From contig JBHGNT010000011.1 of assembly GCA_043228905.1 (NCBI GenBank), positions 9,920,001 through 9,984,000 on the forward strand: a DNA stretch of 64,000 nucleotides, in the 5' to 3' direction. Shown here in pieces: positions 12,684-25,545 of this stretch; position 1 is the stretch's first letter, and each line of letters begins with the position of its first letter. Both the position numbers and the translations under genes were made by a program. The notes below the pieces were generated by a model, which saw nothing but the letters and a program-made list of their open reading frames with translations, did no database searches and was not told where the DNA came from. The DNA is from Azolla caroliniana (Eukaryota > Polypodiophyta).

Positions 12684-15600
12684 TCAAATACACAAAACCT
12701 TCATCGTTTCCATGTCTACCTCAACAACCAATATATCATTACCATTCTTTACTTCAAACTCTCCTTCTATAGTTTTTCCATTAGAATCCTTCACACTGAC
12801 AGTGTAAACACCATGATATCCTCTGAACTTGAAGCAACCCATATCATCAGTTGTTCCATTACACGATGTTTGCCATTCATTTCTTAAAGCAATGAGTGTC
12901 TTTCCAGCTTCATTTATCCTACCATCTGAATCCACCAAATGTGCATTCTCTCTATGCATGGCAGTTTCCATGAATCCCCACAATAATACTCCTTCAACAG
13001 CCGGATGTGCGTATGCCTCACGCAAAACAACTTCAAGATCATCACTTCGCAAGAATTCATTATGTGAATCCACATCTACTTCGGTAAACCATATAGGAAT
13101 GCCCAACATTGCCAGTTTATCCAATGCATTACTTATGATCGGACCCACTGGGCATGTTAGATGTCCTTGCACTCCAATGCCACCAACTAGTGCTCCCTTC
13201 TCTTGGAGACCTTTGATCTGATCAATATATTTTTCTGGAGATGATTTTGCATCCAGTCCATCCACAACATGGTAATCATTTACAAAGAGCTTTGGTTTCG
13301 GGTCAAATTGCTTCACTAGCTTAAACATGTAAGGCAAGATTTCTTCACCCAAGCGATCCTTATAGAAGGATCCATGAAGCATTTCATTATTCACATCATA
13401 GTGCTCAAACTTGCCACAAAACCTAGAAACGACATCGCTTAATCGGTTTTGAAGAGCTATAGCTAGTTCATTGCCATCCAGTTCCTTAACCCACGGTTGC
13501 ACTGCATCTTCAGCCTCCCAAAAAATGCAATGGCCTCTCATCAAGATGCCATGGTCTATGCATAGATTGCACAACTCATCAGCTTCGGTATATGTCACCT
13601 TTCCCTTCTCCTTTTCAGTCCAACCCCATTTTATCTCATTCTCAAACACAGCCCAGTTGAAATTGTTAACGAAAAAATCCAAATACTGGTCCCGCTTGAG
13701 GCTGTAACTGTTGATGCATGACCCAAGTGGAAAAGTATGTTTTTTGTATTTGATATCCACAACAGCATTGGATATCAGAATTCCGCTTTTTCCTTTCACT
13801 CGTACCACAGCATCCCGCTTGCGCACCTGCAGGAAACTCAAATTAGAATACAGTGAAGATGTCAACGTTATCTACATCATCAAGAATAATTTCTATGGTA
13901 TTGATGATATCCTGACATCAGGTTCTAGAGCTAGTGGACTTTCTATGATATCACTGGGATCCTGGTGGCCTGACAGCAAAAGGTCCTTACAGATTTGGTA
14001 TTAAATGATTTGTTCCCTTGATGACCCATCTGGGATCTAGAATTCCCACGGAACCCAGATCAGTGTACAAATGGCATGTTTTTCATCTTGAAAAGTGGAA
14101 TGACAGTGAGCCAGATGATTTCAGCATGTGAGCTAGACACATCTGCACGATTGTCGCATGTGATGTGAACCAGGCCACTCAGAGATATCTATATGCCCCT
14201 GGGCCCTAATCCCCCACTCATTCCTTGTGGAACCACATTACCAATACAATTTGTAGTTTCAACCTATTTTGGAGTCTGACTCCCCATCCACCACAAAAGT
14301 ATAAACTAGGCTGGGTTGTTTATAATCTTAACAAAAATTAATGTAGGTTGAGAAACACACGTTGTCAGTTCGCAATTTCAGCATTTCAAATCGAGCTGCT
14401 CTATCAACTGCAAAGATCATAAGATTGGCGACCATCAAATCTACATTTGCAGAGGGGCCCTGGACATAGAGCAGCACATCTTTCGGCTCTGTTTCAAAGC
14501 GAAAGGAACCCACAATCTCTTTCCAACAAAATGAATCCGCTTCAACTTCTCCTCCACTAACCCATTCTCCATCAAAACCCAACGCCACATTTACTAATTG
14601 TGGCCCTACTGTGTTCTCGCTGATTCGAACCCATGCTGAGACTTGGTAGGTAACGAATGGTTGAACTTTTCCTGTTATTTTCTGGGACGGACCTTCCCAG
14701 TAACAAGTGCGTAATTTTGCAACTATGTAAACCCCAGATACTGGCTGGGAAAAACCCAAAGATTCTCTTGCTAATGGTGGAAGAATCAAAGGAGCCCCAG
14801 AGCGTAATTCAATAATGCATGGACCAAGACAATCCCATCCATTTAATCCGTTTAGAAATCCAGAATTCTCCACAATGTTCACTCCATATTGAGGATTCTG
14901 TAAAAACGAAAAAATTTCCATTTAATTTTGCAAAAGGAATAACAGCAACTGGTTCTTAAGCCTTCAAAATACAAGCATTATCCAACCTAAACTTGAGTAA
15001 AATCAAAATATTATGAATCATGGATGAAGTAAGAATTTCATAAATAGATAGGAATTAGAATATGGGAGAATAAGGGACTTGGAAACTTCTTTAAAGAGGA
15101 CATTCACATCCAAGGAAAAATATAGACAATCATCACCAGTTCAAACACTAGCATCCCACTGACAAAGTTGAAAAGAATGGAAGTTTCTGTGAGCTGCGCA
15201 TTACTACATAGCTGTTCACTGAACAATCAGTTCAGCACCTTTCAGCATAAGGCATACCATTACAGCAGAAGATGGAGATGAAGACATACTCTGACATGAG
15301 AACTAATGCACATGAAAACATGAACTAAGTAGATACTCATAAAGTTGCAAAAAGATAACATTATACACAGCAAGGATGTCCACTATTCTGCGTCACATAT
15401 TCTGGATCAAACATCATTGGTACATGTCCCATGTCCTGTTGATAATCCAACAGTATGTTTAATTCACGCACCGTGATGCTTTCTATAGGTTCCATTGAAT
15501 CACCATCTGCTAACGGTTCTTTATTGTACTCCTGTGTTGAATGATTTTAATAATAATAAAATGAATCACCTCAAGAGTGGCCTATTATTTTTTGCAAGAA

Positions 15601-15919
15601 TGGGTTATATTATATCAACTGTTGTACCTCAGTCCATTGGAATGACCATCTGGCCACCTTTTCTGCTGGATAATTATTTCCCAAATCCATTTGGGACACT
15701 AAATATTGAATACAAATTATGCACAAGTATAATGAATCTCTCCCAGAATTCTAATTCTAAGATCAGATGTTATATCCAAGGTTTCTTGAGTTAAAATAGC
15801 ATGGGTGTTTATTCAAAACAAACACATACCCTTTTTTAACAATATGGAAATCCCATCGCTTAACTACATCAATTATTTCTCTAATAGTATCATTCCAATC
15901 CAATTAGAAATATATATAT

Positions 15920-15954
<35 letters not shown>

Positions 15955-18895
15955 TACATACACACCAAAGAAAGAAACAACTACGAACCTTTATAGTAGG
16001 CCTTATAGGTGGATCTTTTGCAATTGAAAAAATACTGAATCTTTTGATGAACAAATCTACTCCCGCAGGTGGACCTTCTATATATGCAGCAGCCTTTGCA
16101 GGTGTATGATCCAACAGCATTTTCCCTTCAAGATGAACCCATCCATTTGGAGAAGCCAGAGCCCTATTACATGATACAAATAAAGGAATAATTAACTGCG
16201 CATTCAATATGGTGTTGATACTTTATAAACTATGAAAAATCACCTCAAACCTATGACCTCTGTAGCTGAGGAACATATAAACGTTCTTTTTATCAGAAGT
16301 AGAATTTGAATGTCACACATAGTTTAAGACCAGAGAAAAATTTGCTGAGAATAGACAGAACAGAATGACTCTCAAAGATATAAAAGAATTGTCAAAAAGG
16401 CTTAAAAGTTGGAGATTGGAACATTAATATGGATTTGAAATGTATTGCAACTTGGTTGATTGATAGTTAGCATTGTCCATAAAGATGTGCTGTTGTGATA
16501 TCTCAAATGTTTTTCCAAACATTAGATGCAAATGAATCATTTAGTATTGCATTTTTTACAAGAAGGATTCCAAAACCATTTGTAATGGTCCAATAAAAAA
16601 GCTCAAGAAACTTCTCTACCAAATCCATATTTTCCATGAGGGCTTATGCACTTATTTTGATGGACGGTACTTGACGAAGGTATTAGAGTTAGTGTGAAAA
16701 GCCTAAAGCTTCTCTCTCCTCATGAATTTTTAATGATGAAATAGCAGTAGACTTCTTACTTGGCAAGAGTTATATATTGTTCCTCACCAGCTTCATTTTT
16801 TGTCCAAAGTGTAGCTAGTACGTGTGCTGAAAACATACCCCCATAAATTCGGACTAACGCAGAAACTTTATATTCTTTGTAAGCTCTTAGCTTTCCAGTG
16901 ATATCTTGCTCTACACCTTGCCATTCACTTGTTCGATCAGTGGCGACAGCGATATACTTCTTTGAAATCTCTTTAAAAATTGAAGAATCAACCAATGACA
17001 GTTTGCATCCTTTACCATACCAATATTCTAAACCATCTTCAAAATCTGGATTCTTTAAGACAATCTCCACCTTTTCTTCGGAGAACTCGCAATGATTATT
17101 CTGATGTTAGAAAAGGAAATGTTACAGGGGCAGGCAAACAAAATAAATCATTATATGGGGTGATGCAATTTTACCTTTGTCATCAAAACATCCTTTTGCA
17201 CTTCAGATGGTGCATGTGGCCTGATATCTACAAGTTTCACAAGGATATCTATACCCACAGGAGCACCTTCTATGTAGAAAATGGCCTTTTCTGGGATTTG
17301 ATCAAGTTGGAAACTTCCCTGAAGCTTTGACCATTCTATATTAGAAGCCTTCACTCTGTAGACATCCAGAAAAATTGATTAAAATCATAGAATTTCTCAT
17401 CTACCTGACACGAAAATTGCAGGTGCTTCTATCAAAGAAATTCAGTACGTATGTTTCTTCTCATATAAGGCGACACCTCATGCAAGACTATGTCATTAAA
17501 TTAGAGCTTAGTCGTTTTAATGCAGCCTGCAACAAACAAATATGGTGCATGTACAGAATTAATGATTAGTGGTACAATCATCATTCTTTATTGCTTAAAA
17601 AGAGGTTAGTTCAAAGCATGCTGCAAATTAATCACATTTTCCACAGAGAAACATGGTACTCAAAAGAAAACTCCCTTTATGGCATTGTTCTTATCCACAA
17701 GTCCAATGTACAAATATCAAATGCAAGAGTATAAATAACTACGAAAGATCCCAGTGACTACTGTTTTAATTACCTTACCCTTGTCACTTAAGTTTGAGCT
17801 TCAGGAATTTCAGAAAACGGGTGTACAATTATCAGAGCCAATATGACTATTCCTATCTCCACAATTGATGAGATATCAAAGCGTATGAATCAACCCTCAT
17901 CCTTATATATATATATATATTCATGACAAAGGTTATAGTCTTGTTTCAAGGAGGTAAAAAGGGCATATAGAAGCACTATATGAGTTTCCAAACAGGGAAT
18001 AGTATCGATATATATTTGTCGATTGCAACCAACAGTCCCTCAAACCTCTACATCATCTAGATAATGAACCCCATGGGCAATGTGTGAAAGTTGCATCATT
18101 CTCTAAATTATTTATCCAATGCATCAACTAAGTCTCGATTAATCAAAAGGATAAATACATGTAGACCTGCTTCATTGCAATAAGCTTCCCATGACAAGCA
18201 AATGATGCTAATATTTCGTCAACACTAAATATCAAGCACCTGGTATGCTAAATTGCATCATATGCATAGGTTATATATCCCATGAAATTATGACAGTGCC
18301 AGTTTTTATGGAGTTAAATGTATTTACAAAGTTCTACATAATCTAGTGACTACTGAATTTTACATATTTTCATCTCGCAATAAAAACAGAAATAACAACA
18401 AAGGAAAGGAATGCTGACATGCTAATGCTTGTCTTTTTTTTTTTGCAAGCCTCCTATATTAGTATTTCCTCCCTCCATAGAATTTATTTGCATCAGACAG
18501 CTTAACTGACACATATAATCCAGATTCAGCTTTGGTTGAAGAAAAAGGTCAGAGAAGAATAGAACATACATTCCAATTGATAGATATTTTGTTGGTGCAT
18601 TAGGATTCTCCAGCCGTAGGGTTGCTTTAATATCTATAGCTGTTCCCGATGCATTCGGAAGCATTACCATAACAGTCACACCATATGTTACATTCAACTG
18701 TAGTTGCGGCGTAAGGTCTTGTTCTAGCCCATTCCAGGTTTGCTTTCTTTTCGTGATAAGGCATACAAACTGCCCATCTATTATGGATCCTGATTCACGA
18801 TTCTTTGAGGGTAAGACATATGCAGCACATGAGTTGCTGTGCCAGCCTCGAATGCCTAGATTGAAATTGGGGTTGAAAACTATGTTTCGATCCAT
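12684..18895 (-). CDS. Endo-1,4-beta-xylanase with three CBM22 modules and a GH10 domain
   Basis: Six coding exons on the minus strand: 18895-18570, 17355-17175, 17100-16760, 16163-15989, 14897-14361 and 13826-12684. Together they are 2703 nt and give 900 aa in one frame across GT/AG introns. Exons 1-2, 3-4 and 5 each encode one carbohydrate-binding module (CBM_4_9/CBM22; GIRGWHSNSCAAYV, FEDGLEYWYGKGC and LNGLNGWDCLGPC open the three). The last exon is the GH10 barrel. FENEIKWGWTEKEKG and RGHCIFWE are family signatures. The acid/base Glu lies in DVNNEMLHG (residue about 668) and the nucleophile in WFTEVDV (about 769), so catalysis looks intact. Plant homologues (Arabidopsis XYN1/RXF12 type) act on cell-wall xylan. 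The start is uncertain: the ATG at 18895 follows a plausible acceptor (TTATTAAAG), so an upstream exon may exist, and I see no signal peptide in this model. Confidence 0.9.
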
Positions 18896-20085
18896 TTGAA
18901 CAGGTTGACTCTTTAATAATAAAAGAAATCCTTAGATCAGTATACAAATCCAAGCGCACAACATGATGCAGTTGTATAAAGACAAGATGAATAAGATCTT
19001 TTAATATTATGGACGTTTGCTTTTCTGGCACGATCCCAGAACGTAATCCAGTCAACTTACAGATCTTACTCCCATCTCCTATCTACAGCAAACACTATAA
19101 ATCCTCCTCCATAGATCAGATGCTTCTCCTCTAGGATCTAGATCATATAATGGTGATCATAGTCAATGTAATATTCATCTCTTATTTATTTTACTGCACA
19201 CTACAGTTAAAAAAGCACGATATAAGGATATCAAACCCAGTGATTCACAAGAAAATGAAGGTTTAGCGTTTGGTGAGAAATTCTCTCAAACCTGGAAATA
19301 TGGTGATGAAACAAAACAAAGCAAACCCACTTTGCAGAGTGTACCTCTCTTGTCTGATGAAAACCTTTTCTCCAACCCTAGCTATACACCATATACTGTG
19401 TATCTTGACAAGAGATGATTGCATATACATACTCTACTAGATGAGGGACCTGTCCTTCTGCACCATCTCTCAACAACCCTAAAACTAAACTAAACTCATA
19501 GCATTGGCTCCTGACAATCATTATTATTATGATTATGATTGTGATCCCATATCCTCTGGGTTGCAGGGATCATATGAATATGTATGTATCGGAGCCGATG
19601 ACACGCAATGGACGCAATCGTGGAAGCCAAATGACACACGATGGACGCAATCGTAGAAGCCAATGACACACGATGGACGCAATCGGAGACTTCCTAGCAT
19701 AGCTTATGATGGACCACCTCAACTTCATTCCAATCGAGAGATTGATTATACAAGGAGGTGTGTAATGTCATTCATTCCATGGGCTAGTAGATCGTAAAAG
19801 CACTTGCTTGCATGATTCGATGACCTTAGTTCGCTCAATTAATGTTGTGTTTGCACATACATACATACAACTTCATAAACCCTAAAACATTGCCTACGCA
19901 ACCAATCATCGATCACCCTCTCCGTTCGCCAAAGTCTAGTCTTGTATTCCACAAATCTAAGAAACAGTTTGAGGGTGACATTCTCGGAACTAATCTCACC
20001 CTTCTACACACACAATCTACATGTTTCTCTCTCTCTCTCTCTTTCGTAAATAATGGCTTTCATTATGAAAGAAAAAAACACCACC
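18896..20085. promoter_or_regulatory. Upstream flank of the xylanase gene
   Basis: No gene recognised. It should contain the promoter, and possibly a first exon, of the minus-strand xylanase gene. I could not identify a TATA box or N-terminal exon with confidence. A three-copy tandem repeat lies at 19590-19690. Confidence 0.4.
19590..19690. repeat. Three-copy tandem repeat, unit about 34 bp
   Basis: Three consecutive copies of a unit built on gccaatgacacacgatgg followed by acgcaatcgtagaa, with small variations between copies. It lies upstream of the xylanase gene. Function unknown. Confidence 0.75.
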
Positions 20086-20089
20086 ATGA

Positions 20090-20883
20090 CTAACTTACTA
20101 CAAAGTATAGAACCCTTCTATCAAGGGATCTAAAGAATACTATGACACCAAACTCAATGCCACCCTACACACCAATTCAAATGGCGAGTATGATGATATG
20201 TGAGCTTGCAGAGTTCTCTCTCTTCCTGGTTGAGATTTTGTGACTTCTCTAGCATTGTCAATTGCCACAAAAGAAGTCCTTTTAACTTTAGAACATATTT
20301 TCTCACCCCAACTTGCGAATAAAAAATGAAGGCATTCCGCATATTCCAATTGAACCATAGCCCCCAATACCTCAAGAACTCAAAAATAATTTGAAAATGA
20401 GGCATCGGTTCATTGTTCTCCATATGTGCAAAAACCCCAACTGAAGGAAGATATACTTACTCCTGTTAGAGACTTCCACACTAAATTGATACACCTCCAA
20501 ACCATCCTTGCCATCGGGCATGAAATAAATTGATGCCTACTATGTTCCAATTCCACCAAACAAAAGAAACATAATCCTTTAGTAATGTTTCTTTTTTTTA
20601 ATGCATCCCCTAATGGTAAAGCTCCAACCATAACTCTCCAAATAAATACCTTGGCTCGTAGCATCAATCGAGAACACCAACCTACCTTGATCACATGAAA
20701 CCACCAAGTAATGGGCTTATGAAAACCCCATATCTTTATAACCCTTTCTTCCAACCACTTATGTTTGTCAATCAACTTGTGATAAGCAACATTCGTTGAG
20801 ATCATAGTCAATCTCTTATTTCCAACAAACCTCCAATCAAGCTCTTGAGATCGCTCATCTAAATCAGGAATTGGCTCATGCAA
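20090..20883 (-). pseudogene. LINE ORF2 C-terminus with zf-RVT domain
   Basis: Minus-strand frame 20883-20410 encodes a typical zf-RVT module: WWFHVIKVGWCSRLMLRAKVFIWR, then LPLGDALKKRNI, then CFFCLVELEHSRHQFISCPMARMVW, with the CxxC...H...C zinc ligands. The product continues through overlapping frames to about 20154 (YWGLWFNWNMRNAFIF), so it is frameshifted. In LINEs this domain follows the RT, which is missing here. Instead an ORF1-like fragment lies directly upstream. Confidence 0.65.
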
Positions 20884-20895
20884 AGATAGTATTTG

Positions 20896-21447
20896 TTACA
20901 ACTTATCCCAAATAAAGTTATAACCTTTTGGAATACGAAATGTAGATCTTATTGTTTGAAAAGCCATTAATCTTCTTTGTGAAACCAACATAGCATCCTT
21001 AACTGTTATCAAACCCAATCTAGCCATCCGAGTGCACTCTACCTCAACCCATACGGGACACTCTTGCTTTAATATATCTTGATATTCCACTAGTGGTCTC
21101 CATGCAACAATATGAACCAAACTTTTCTCATAAAAAACAAGCAATTTATTGAGTAATTTCTCTTTATACTCTTGTGATACCAAAACAACCTCATAAAATC
21201 CATGAGGACCAACATAAACATCCTGAAGACAATTAGCTTGTAAAATCCCACGTAACCATTGTTTGACCCTCCAAAGGAAAGGTATCTTTCCCGTGAAAAA
21301 CAATATGACCCCTTTATCACAAAAATTAACAAATGACCCCAAAAACTCCTTATTGTCTATTTCTACCTTAGCCACTTCATCGTCAACAAACTCCTCAGCA
21401 ACTTTCACATTCTCCCTTATACAATCTTCCATTAATATATTTGCCAT
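20896..21447 (-). pseudogene. DUF4283-like LINE ORF1 fragment
   Basis: About 183 aa with the pattern of the DUF4283 domain that opens ORF1 of many plant LINEs: FTGKIPFLWRVKQWLRG, GPHGFYEVVLVSQEYKEKLL and IVAWRPLVEY. It ends just 12 bases before the zf-RVT frame, so ORF1 and the very end of ORF2 are nearly fused and most of ORF2 (endonuclease, RT) is missing between them. A further frame (21708-21496) upstream is not recognisable. Confidence 0.5.
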
Positions 21448-21917
21448 GCATCTTAAATGTTCCCAATGACTATCATCTTTCTCAATATCATCTTGTCACA
21501 TTGCATGAGCATAAGACATGTCATTACTATTATCTCCAATACATCGTTTTCTTTTACCATCCCCTCTTGGGCTTGATACTGACTCAACCATGCATGCATC
21601 CTTTGAAGAATTTGGAGACTCATCCATATTCATGAAAACACTACCATCCATATGACAAGAAATAGGAGAGAGCTCACTTACAAGTAATTGTGTTGGAGAA
21701 GGAATCAAAGCAAGCGATCATTAGATGCATGCAATCGAATGGAATTTTTACTTGTAACGTTCTACTAATACCACCAAATGATGCGTGTAGATACCCTTTA
21801 GAAAGCTCTATGTGCAGGCTTCGAAACGAGCTAAAGAACAAAGGAAACGGACACCGTAGCAAGAAGATACATCAAAATTAGTGTTTGTCCTTCTCCAACA
21901 TCTCCGAGCTTTGTGTT

Positions 21918-21953
<36 letters not shown>
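21918..21953. repeat. (CT)n microsatellite
   Basis: An uninterrupted run of about 17 CT dinucleotides between the minus-strand LINE pieces and the plus-strand RT fragment. It may mark the junction of two insertions. Confidence 0.9.
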
Positions 21954-21956
<3 letters not shown>

Positions 21957-21999
21957 AAAACACACAAGTATATTAATAAATGTGTGAGAAACATAACTT

Positions 22000-22930
22000 A
22001 CAATGGGTGTCACAATGGAGTATCAACATTGTTGGGATTCTGGTTGTATGCCTCAAGCTTGGAAGGTTGATCTAATTAAATTAGTTCCAAATGCAGCATC
22101 TCCCGATTCATTTCATCAATGGAGACCCATTTCATTGATGGGGGGGGTGTATAAGATATTTACAAAGGTCTTGGGAAATAGATTACAAAAGTATTTGCCA
22201 AAGTTGATACATCCTGCCCACTATGGTTTTATTGTAGGTAGGAATATATTGCATGATGTGTTGAATGTTCAAATGGCCATGGATTATGCACAAAACACTC
22301 ACCAATAATTGATTATGGTGCAATTAGATTTGGAGAAAGTTTTTGATCATGTTAATTGGTCCTTTGTTTCCAGGTTAATGCATAAATGGGCTTTGGACCA
22401 CGTATATCTCGCCTCATATTTATATTTGGACAAGATGCAGTGTCTCGAGTAATGCTTAATGGGGGAGTTACATCATATATTGCTATTGTTACTCATCCCT
22501 TGTTAGTGATGTTATCACGGCTTGCAACAAATGGTGACATTGTGGGTCTACACCTTTCGTTTGGAAGGGCAACTAGTAGCACAAGTTTTGGCAAATGATT
22601 CTTTTCATGTTTCTACAAGCCTCATGGGAGAATCTTGAGAAGGAGATACTTGTATGGAACCAATTTGCATTGGCTTCGGGATTACATATTAATTGGAGGA
22701 AGTCTAGTCTCGTATCATGTACTAAAAGGGATTTGGAATGTTTAGGATGGCAAGGATCCTTGGTGAGGAAAGGCTCCATTTTTCGACACTTGGGGTATCC
22801 ATTGAGAATGAATGTTACAAATGGTCAATTGATTGAATGGATGTCTAGTAAGTTAATGGATAAGTTCATGTATTGGAAGTAACAATCTTGGCCATTTCAT
22901 GTACTCTTGAAGGTTATTCAATGTATTATG
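22000..22930 (+). pseudogene. LINE reverse-transcriptase fragment, plus strand
   Basis: Reads as the central RT domain of a plant LINE: WRPISLMGGVYKIFTKVLGNRL, then HYGFIVGRNILHDVL, then after a stop VQLDLEKVFDHVNWSFVS, IVTHPLLVMLSRLATNGD, and finally LASGLHINWRKSSLVS and FRHLGYPL. It is broken by several stops and frame changes. The segment normally carrying the RQG motif is missing (GGVTSYIAIVTHP runs straight through), and the catalytic Asp-Asp motif reads Asn-Asp (VLAND). It is dead and ends where a Copia LTR begins at 22931. Confidence 0.65.
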
Positions 22931-23560
22931 TGTTAGGAATATGTCCTTCCTGTGGGAGGAGCTGACAATCGAAGACAAGGTGTAGCCAACTAGTCGGGCT
23001 GAGAGCTGACAATCAATGACATGGAGAGTTGACAGTAGATGATCCAAGTCAAAGACAAGACCAACTAGTCGGGCTGACTAGACAGTCGACATAGGAGTCG
23101 GCTAGTCGAAAAGACTAGTCAACCAATCAACTTATTAACTACTATTGTTGTTACTATAATAATAATAGTAGTAATAGGGAATACATTTGTAAATAGCCCA
23201 TAGAGTGTATAAGTATAAATACACTTAGGGCAAACACAATGATGTAGAATAGAACAAAAAGAGTAGAACATAACGTAGTGTTGTGCAGAGTGTGTGTTTG
23301 AGAGAGAGAGCGATGACAAAGTTTAGTGAACTTGCCACAAACCCTAAGTGGTTATCATTTGAGTATAAGAGAAGAGCTATAATTGTTTCTTGTATTCTCT
23401 ATTGTATAGTGGATCTCTATTCCCGTGATTTTCCCCATTTAGGGTTTCCACATAAAACTTATGTACTATGTGTATTCTGTGTATTTGTTGTTGTTTTTCC
23501 ACGTGTTGTCTGTACATTTTAGCATATCTTCCTCATAAATCTACGATCCCATCTCAATAA
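22931..23560 (+). repeat. 5' LTR of truncated Copia element 1
   Basis: Starts TGTTAGGAATATG and ends near 23555 (ATCTCA), just before a primer-binding site. A TATA-like stretch (gtataaatacact near 23208) and GA-rich leader follow LTR convention. Internal repeated aactagtcgggctga words occur. I found no matching 3' LTR in the window, so the element is truncated or the downstream part was replaced. Confidence 0.6.
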
Positions 23561-23562
23561 AC

Positions 23563-23574
23563 TGGTATCAGAGC
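23563..23574 (+). promoter_or_regulatory. Primer-binding site (initiator Met-tRNA type)
   Basis: TGGTATCAGAGC is the standard Copia primer-binding word complementary to the 3' end of plant initiator tRNA-Met. It lies just after the LTR and 12 bases before the gag ATG. Confidence 0.85.
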
Positions 23575-23586
23575 TATAGTGCAAAG

Positions 23587-24225
23587 ATGGAAGGAAGTGT
23601 GACTAGTTTTCTAGGAATGATGGTCCGGAACTGACACAACTATGCAATTTGGAAGATCAAGATGGAAGATCTTCTCGTTGTCAAAGATCTGTACAAGCCC
23701 ATCGACATAGAGCAAGTACCCATTGGGGTATTAGAGTCTGAATGGAAACTCCACAACAGGAAGGCGGTGGCCACCATCAGATAGTGCGTAGATGTCAGTG
23801 TCCTTCAGCATGTGGCGAATGACACAAATGCCTACGAGATGTGGCAGAAGTTGTCAGGGCTATATGAGAGGAAGAATGCCTTGAACGAGACATCTTTGAT
23901 GAGGAAGATTGTACGATTGAAGTACATGGACGGAGAGAGCATAGTTGAACACATCAACACATTTAGGGGGCTAGTAGATCAACTTGCGACAACCAAGTTT
24001 CCCCTGGATGGTGCTATGAAAGCCCTACTACTAATGTGTACCCTACCGAACAGTTGGGAGAACTTGGTGGTGACTATCAACAACTCATGTCTAGAAGAGA
24101 ACTTGTCTCTACGAGTGATAAAGACAAGTATCCTGAACGAGGAGACAAGAAGGAAGGACAAGGGTGTCCTGTCCCAGTCAGAGTCAAACCTGACTCAACA
24201 TTCCGGTAGAGGAAGGAACAGATAG
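23587..24225 (+). pseudogene. Copia gag (UBN2-type), with nonsense codons
   Basis: The frame opens MEGSVTSFLGMMV and continues with NYAIWKIKMEDLL, YEMWQKLSGLYERK, LMRKIVRLKYMDGESIVEHI and ALLLMCTLPNSWENLV, the typical order of Copia gag. Two in-frame stops (TGA near 23632 and TAG near 23785) interrupt it. It ends at 24225 before any zinc knuckle, and no protease, integrase or RT of this element follows. Confidence 0.75.
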
Positions 24226-24299
24226 AGAAGTCCACAAAGGAGGCACAAATCCCATGCCAGATCCAAGGATCGGATCATTTCTTGCTTCACTGCATTTTT

Positions 24300-25265
24300 G
24301 TTATAGTTCAAGTCTCGCGCCACTTTCTGTTGGTGAGGATCGATTTCGATCGCTCACCTTCTAGTTTCGGTGGGGGTCACAACCGCTCACTTTCTTGGTG
24401 GGGATCGCATGGGTTTCTCACTAGCGCTACCATTTGTGCCATGTCTTGAGTCAACTTCGACTATTTACCCTCTCATAATAGAAAAAGTTGAGTCGACTGC
24501 TTCACTTGCACTCCTTCGCCCGTTGTTGTTCCAATTCTCGGTGAGGGTCGTATGGTCACTCACATCCGTTCGTGTTCAGTTCTCGGTGAGGGCCGCATGG
24601 TCACTCACGCCTATTTGTGTTTTTGATGAGGACCGCACATGGTCACTCATGTTCCAGTTCTTGATGAGGGCCACACATGGTCGCTTGCGTCCGTTTGTTT
24701 CCAGTTCTTGGTGAGGGCCGCATGGTCACTCACGCCCGTTGGTGTTCTTGTTCCAACTCTCGACGAGGACCAACATGGTCTCTCATGCTCGTTGGCGTTC
24801 GTGTTCCCTGTGAGGACCGCACATGGTCGCTCACTCCAATTATTGTTTGTGTTCCAGATCCAGGCTAGGACCGACATGGTTGCTCATGCCTATTGCTGTT
24901 CGTGTTCCCTGGGAGGACCGCACATGGTCGCTCACTCCAATTATTGTTTGTGTTCCAGATCCAGGCTAGGACCGACATGGTTGCTCATGCCTATTGTTGT
25001 TCATGTTCCAGTTCCTGGTGAGGACCACAAATGGTCGCTCACGAATGTTGGTGGTCGTGTTCCAACTCTCGGCGAGGATGGACATGGTCTCTCATGCCCA
25101 TTGGTGTTCGTATTCCCCGTGAGGACCACACATGGTCACTCACGCTCGTTGGTATTCTTGTTCCAGTTCCCGAAGAGGACCGCACATGGTCGTTAATGCC
25201 CATTGGTGTTCGTGCTCCCCGTGAGGACCACACATGGTCACTCATGCCCGTTGGTGTTCAATACC
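24300..25265 (+). repeat. Minisatellite with unit of about 50 bp
   Basis: About 15 imperfect copies of a unit centred on gaggaccgcacatggtcgct cactcc, at intervals of roughly 40-54 bases (core catggtc at about 24551, 24593, 24638, 24719, 24822, 24923, 25131, 25232). A higher-order duplication of about 101 bp is nearly exact (24800-24900 against 24901-25001). The array is open over 185 codons (24639-25196) as a WSLTP-type repeat, but this is probably incidental. A plain duplicated tail (cttctagaagggttactcc) follows at 25270-25310. Confidence 0.8.
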
Positions 25266-25399
25266 TTGTCTTCTAGAAGGGTTACTCCGGTATTGTCTTC
25301 TAGAAGGGTTACTCCTTGTCTAGGATTTACAAAATACTTTGGAGGTGGTCTAAAATTTTCATCAACAGTATCCCCTTAAGCCAAGGACCGATTTTGGAA

Positions 25400-25545
25400 G
25401 GCGACTTAAGAGGGGGGAATAATGTCACATTCTAGACTCGAACCTTTGACTTTTAACACACACAACACATTATGTTGTGTTAACCATATGGAAACTCCTG
25501 TGAACTGTCCACATTTGATTGTGAACTTGTATATATTGTAGAGTC
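25400..25545 (+). repeat. Polypurine tract and LTR-like start
   Basis: The string cttaagaggggggaataa followed by TGTCACATTCTAG looks like a Ty3/Gypsy polypurine tract abutting the first bases of a 3' LTR. No matching LTR was found, so it may be the stump of an element cut by the neighbouring DNA transposon. Confidence 0.35.

Noticed and set aside
12829-13221. Plus-strand frame of 130 codons within the xylanase exon
   Set aside because: Antisense shadow of the GH10 exon; no conserved motif.
24639-25196. 185-codon frame as a real protein
   Set aside because: It lies wholly in a minisatellite with unit lengths that are not multiples of three, so the reading changes between copies. Treated as incidental.
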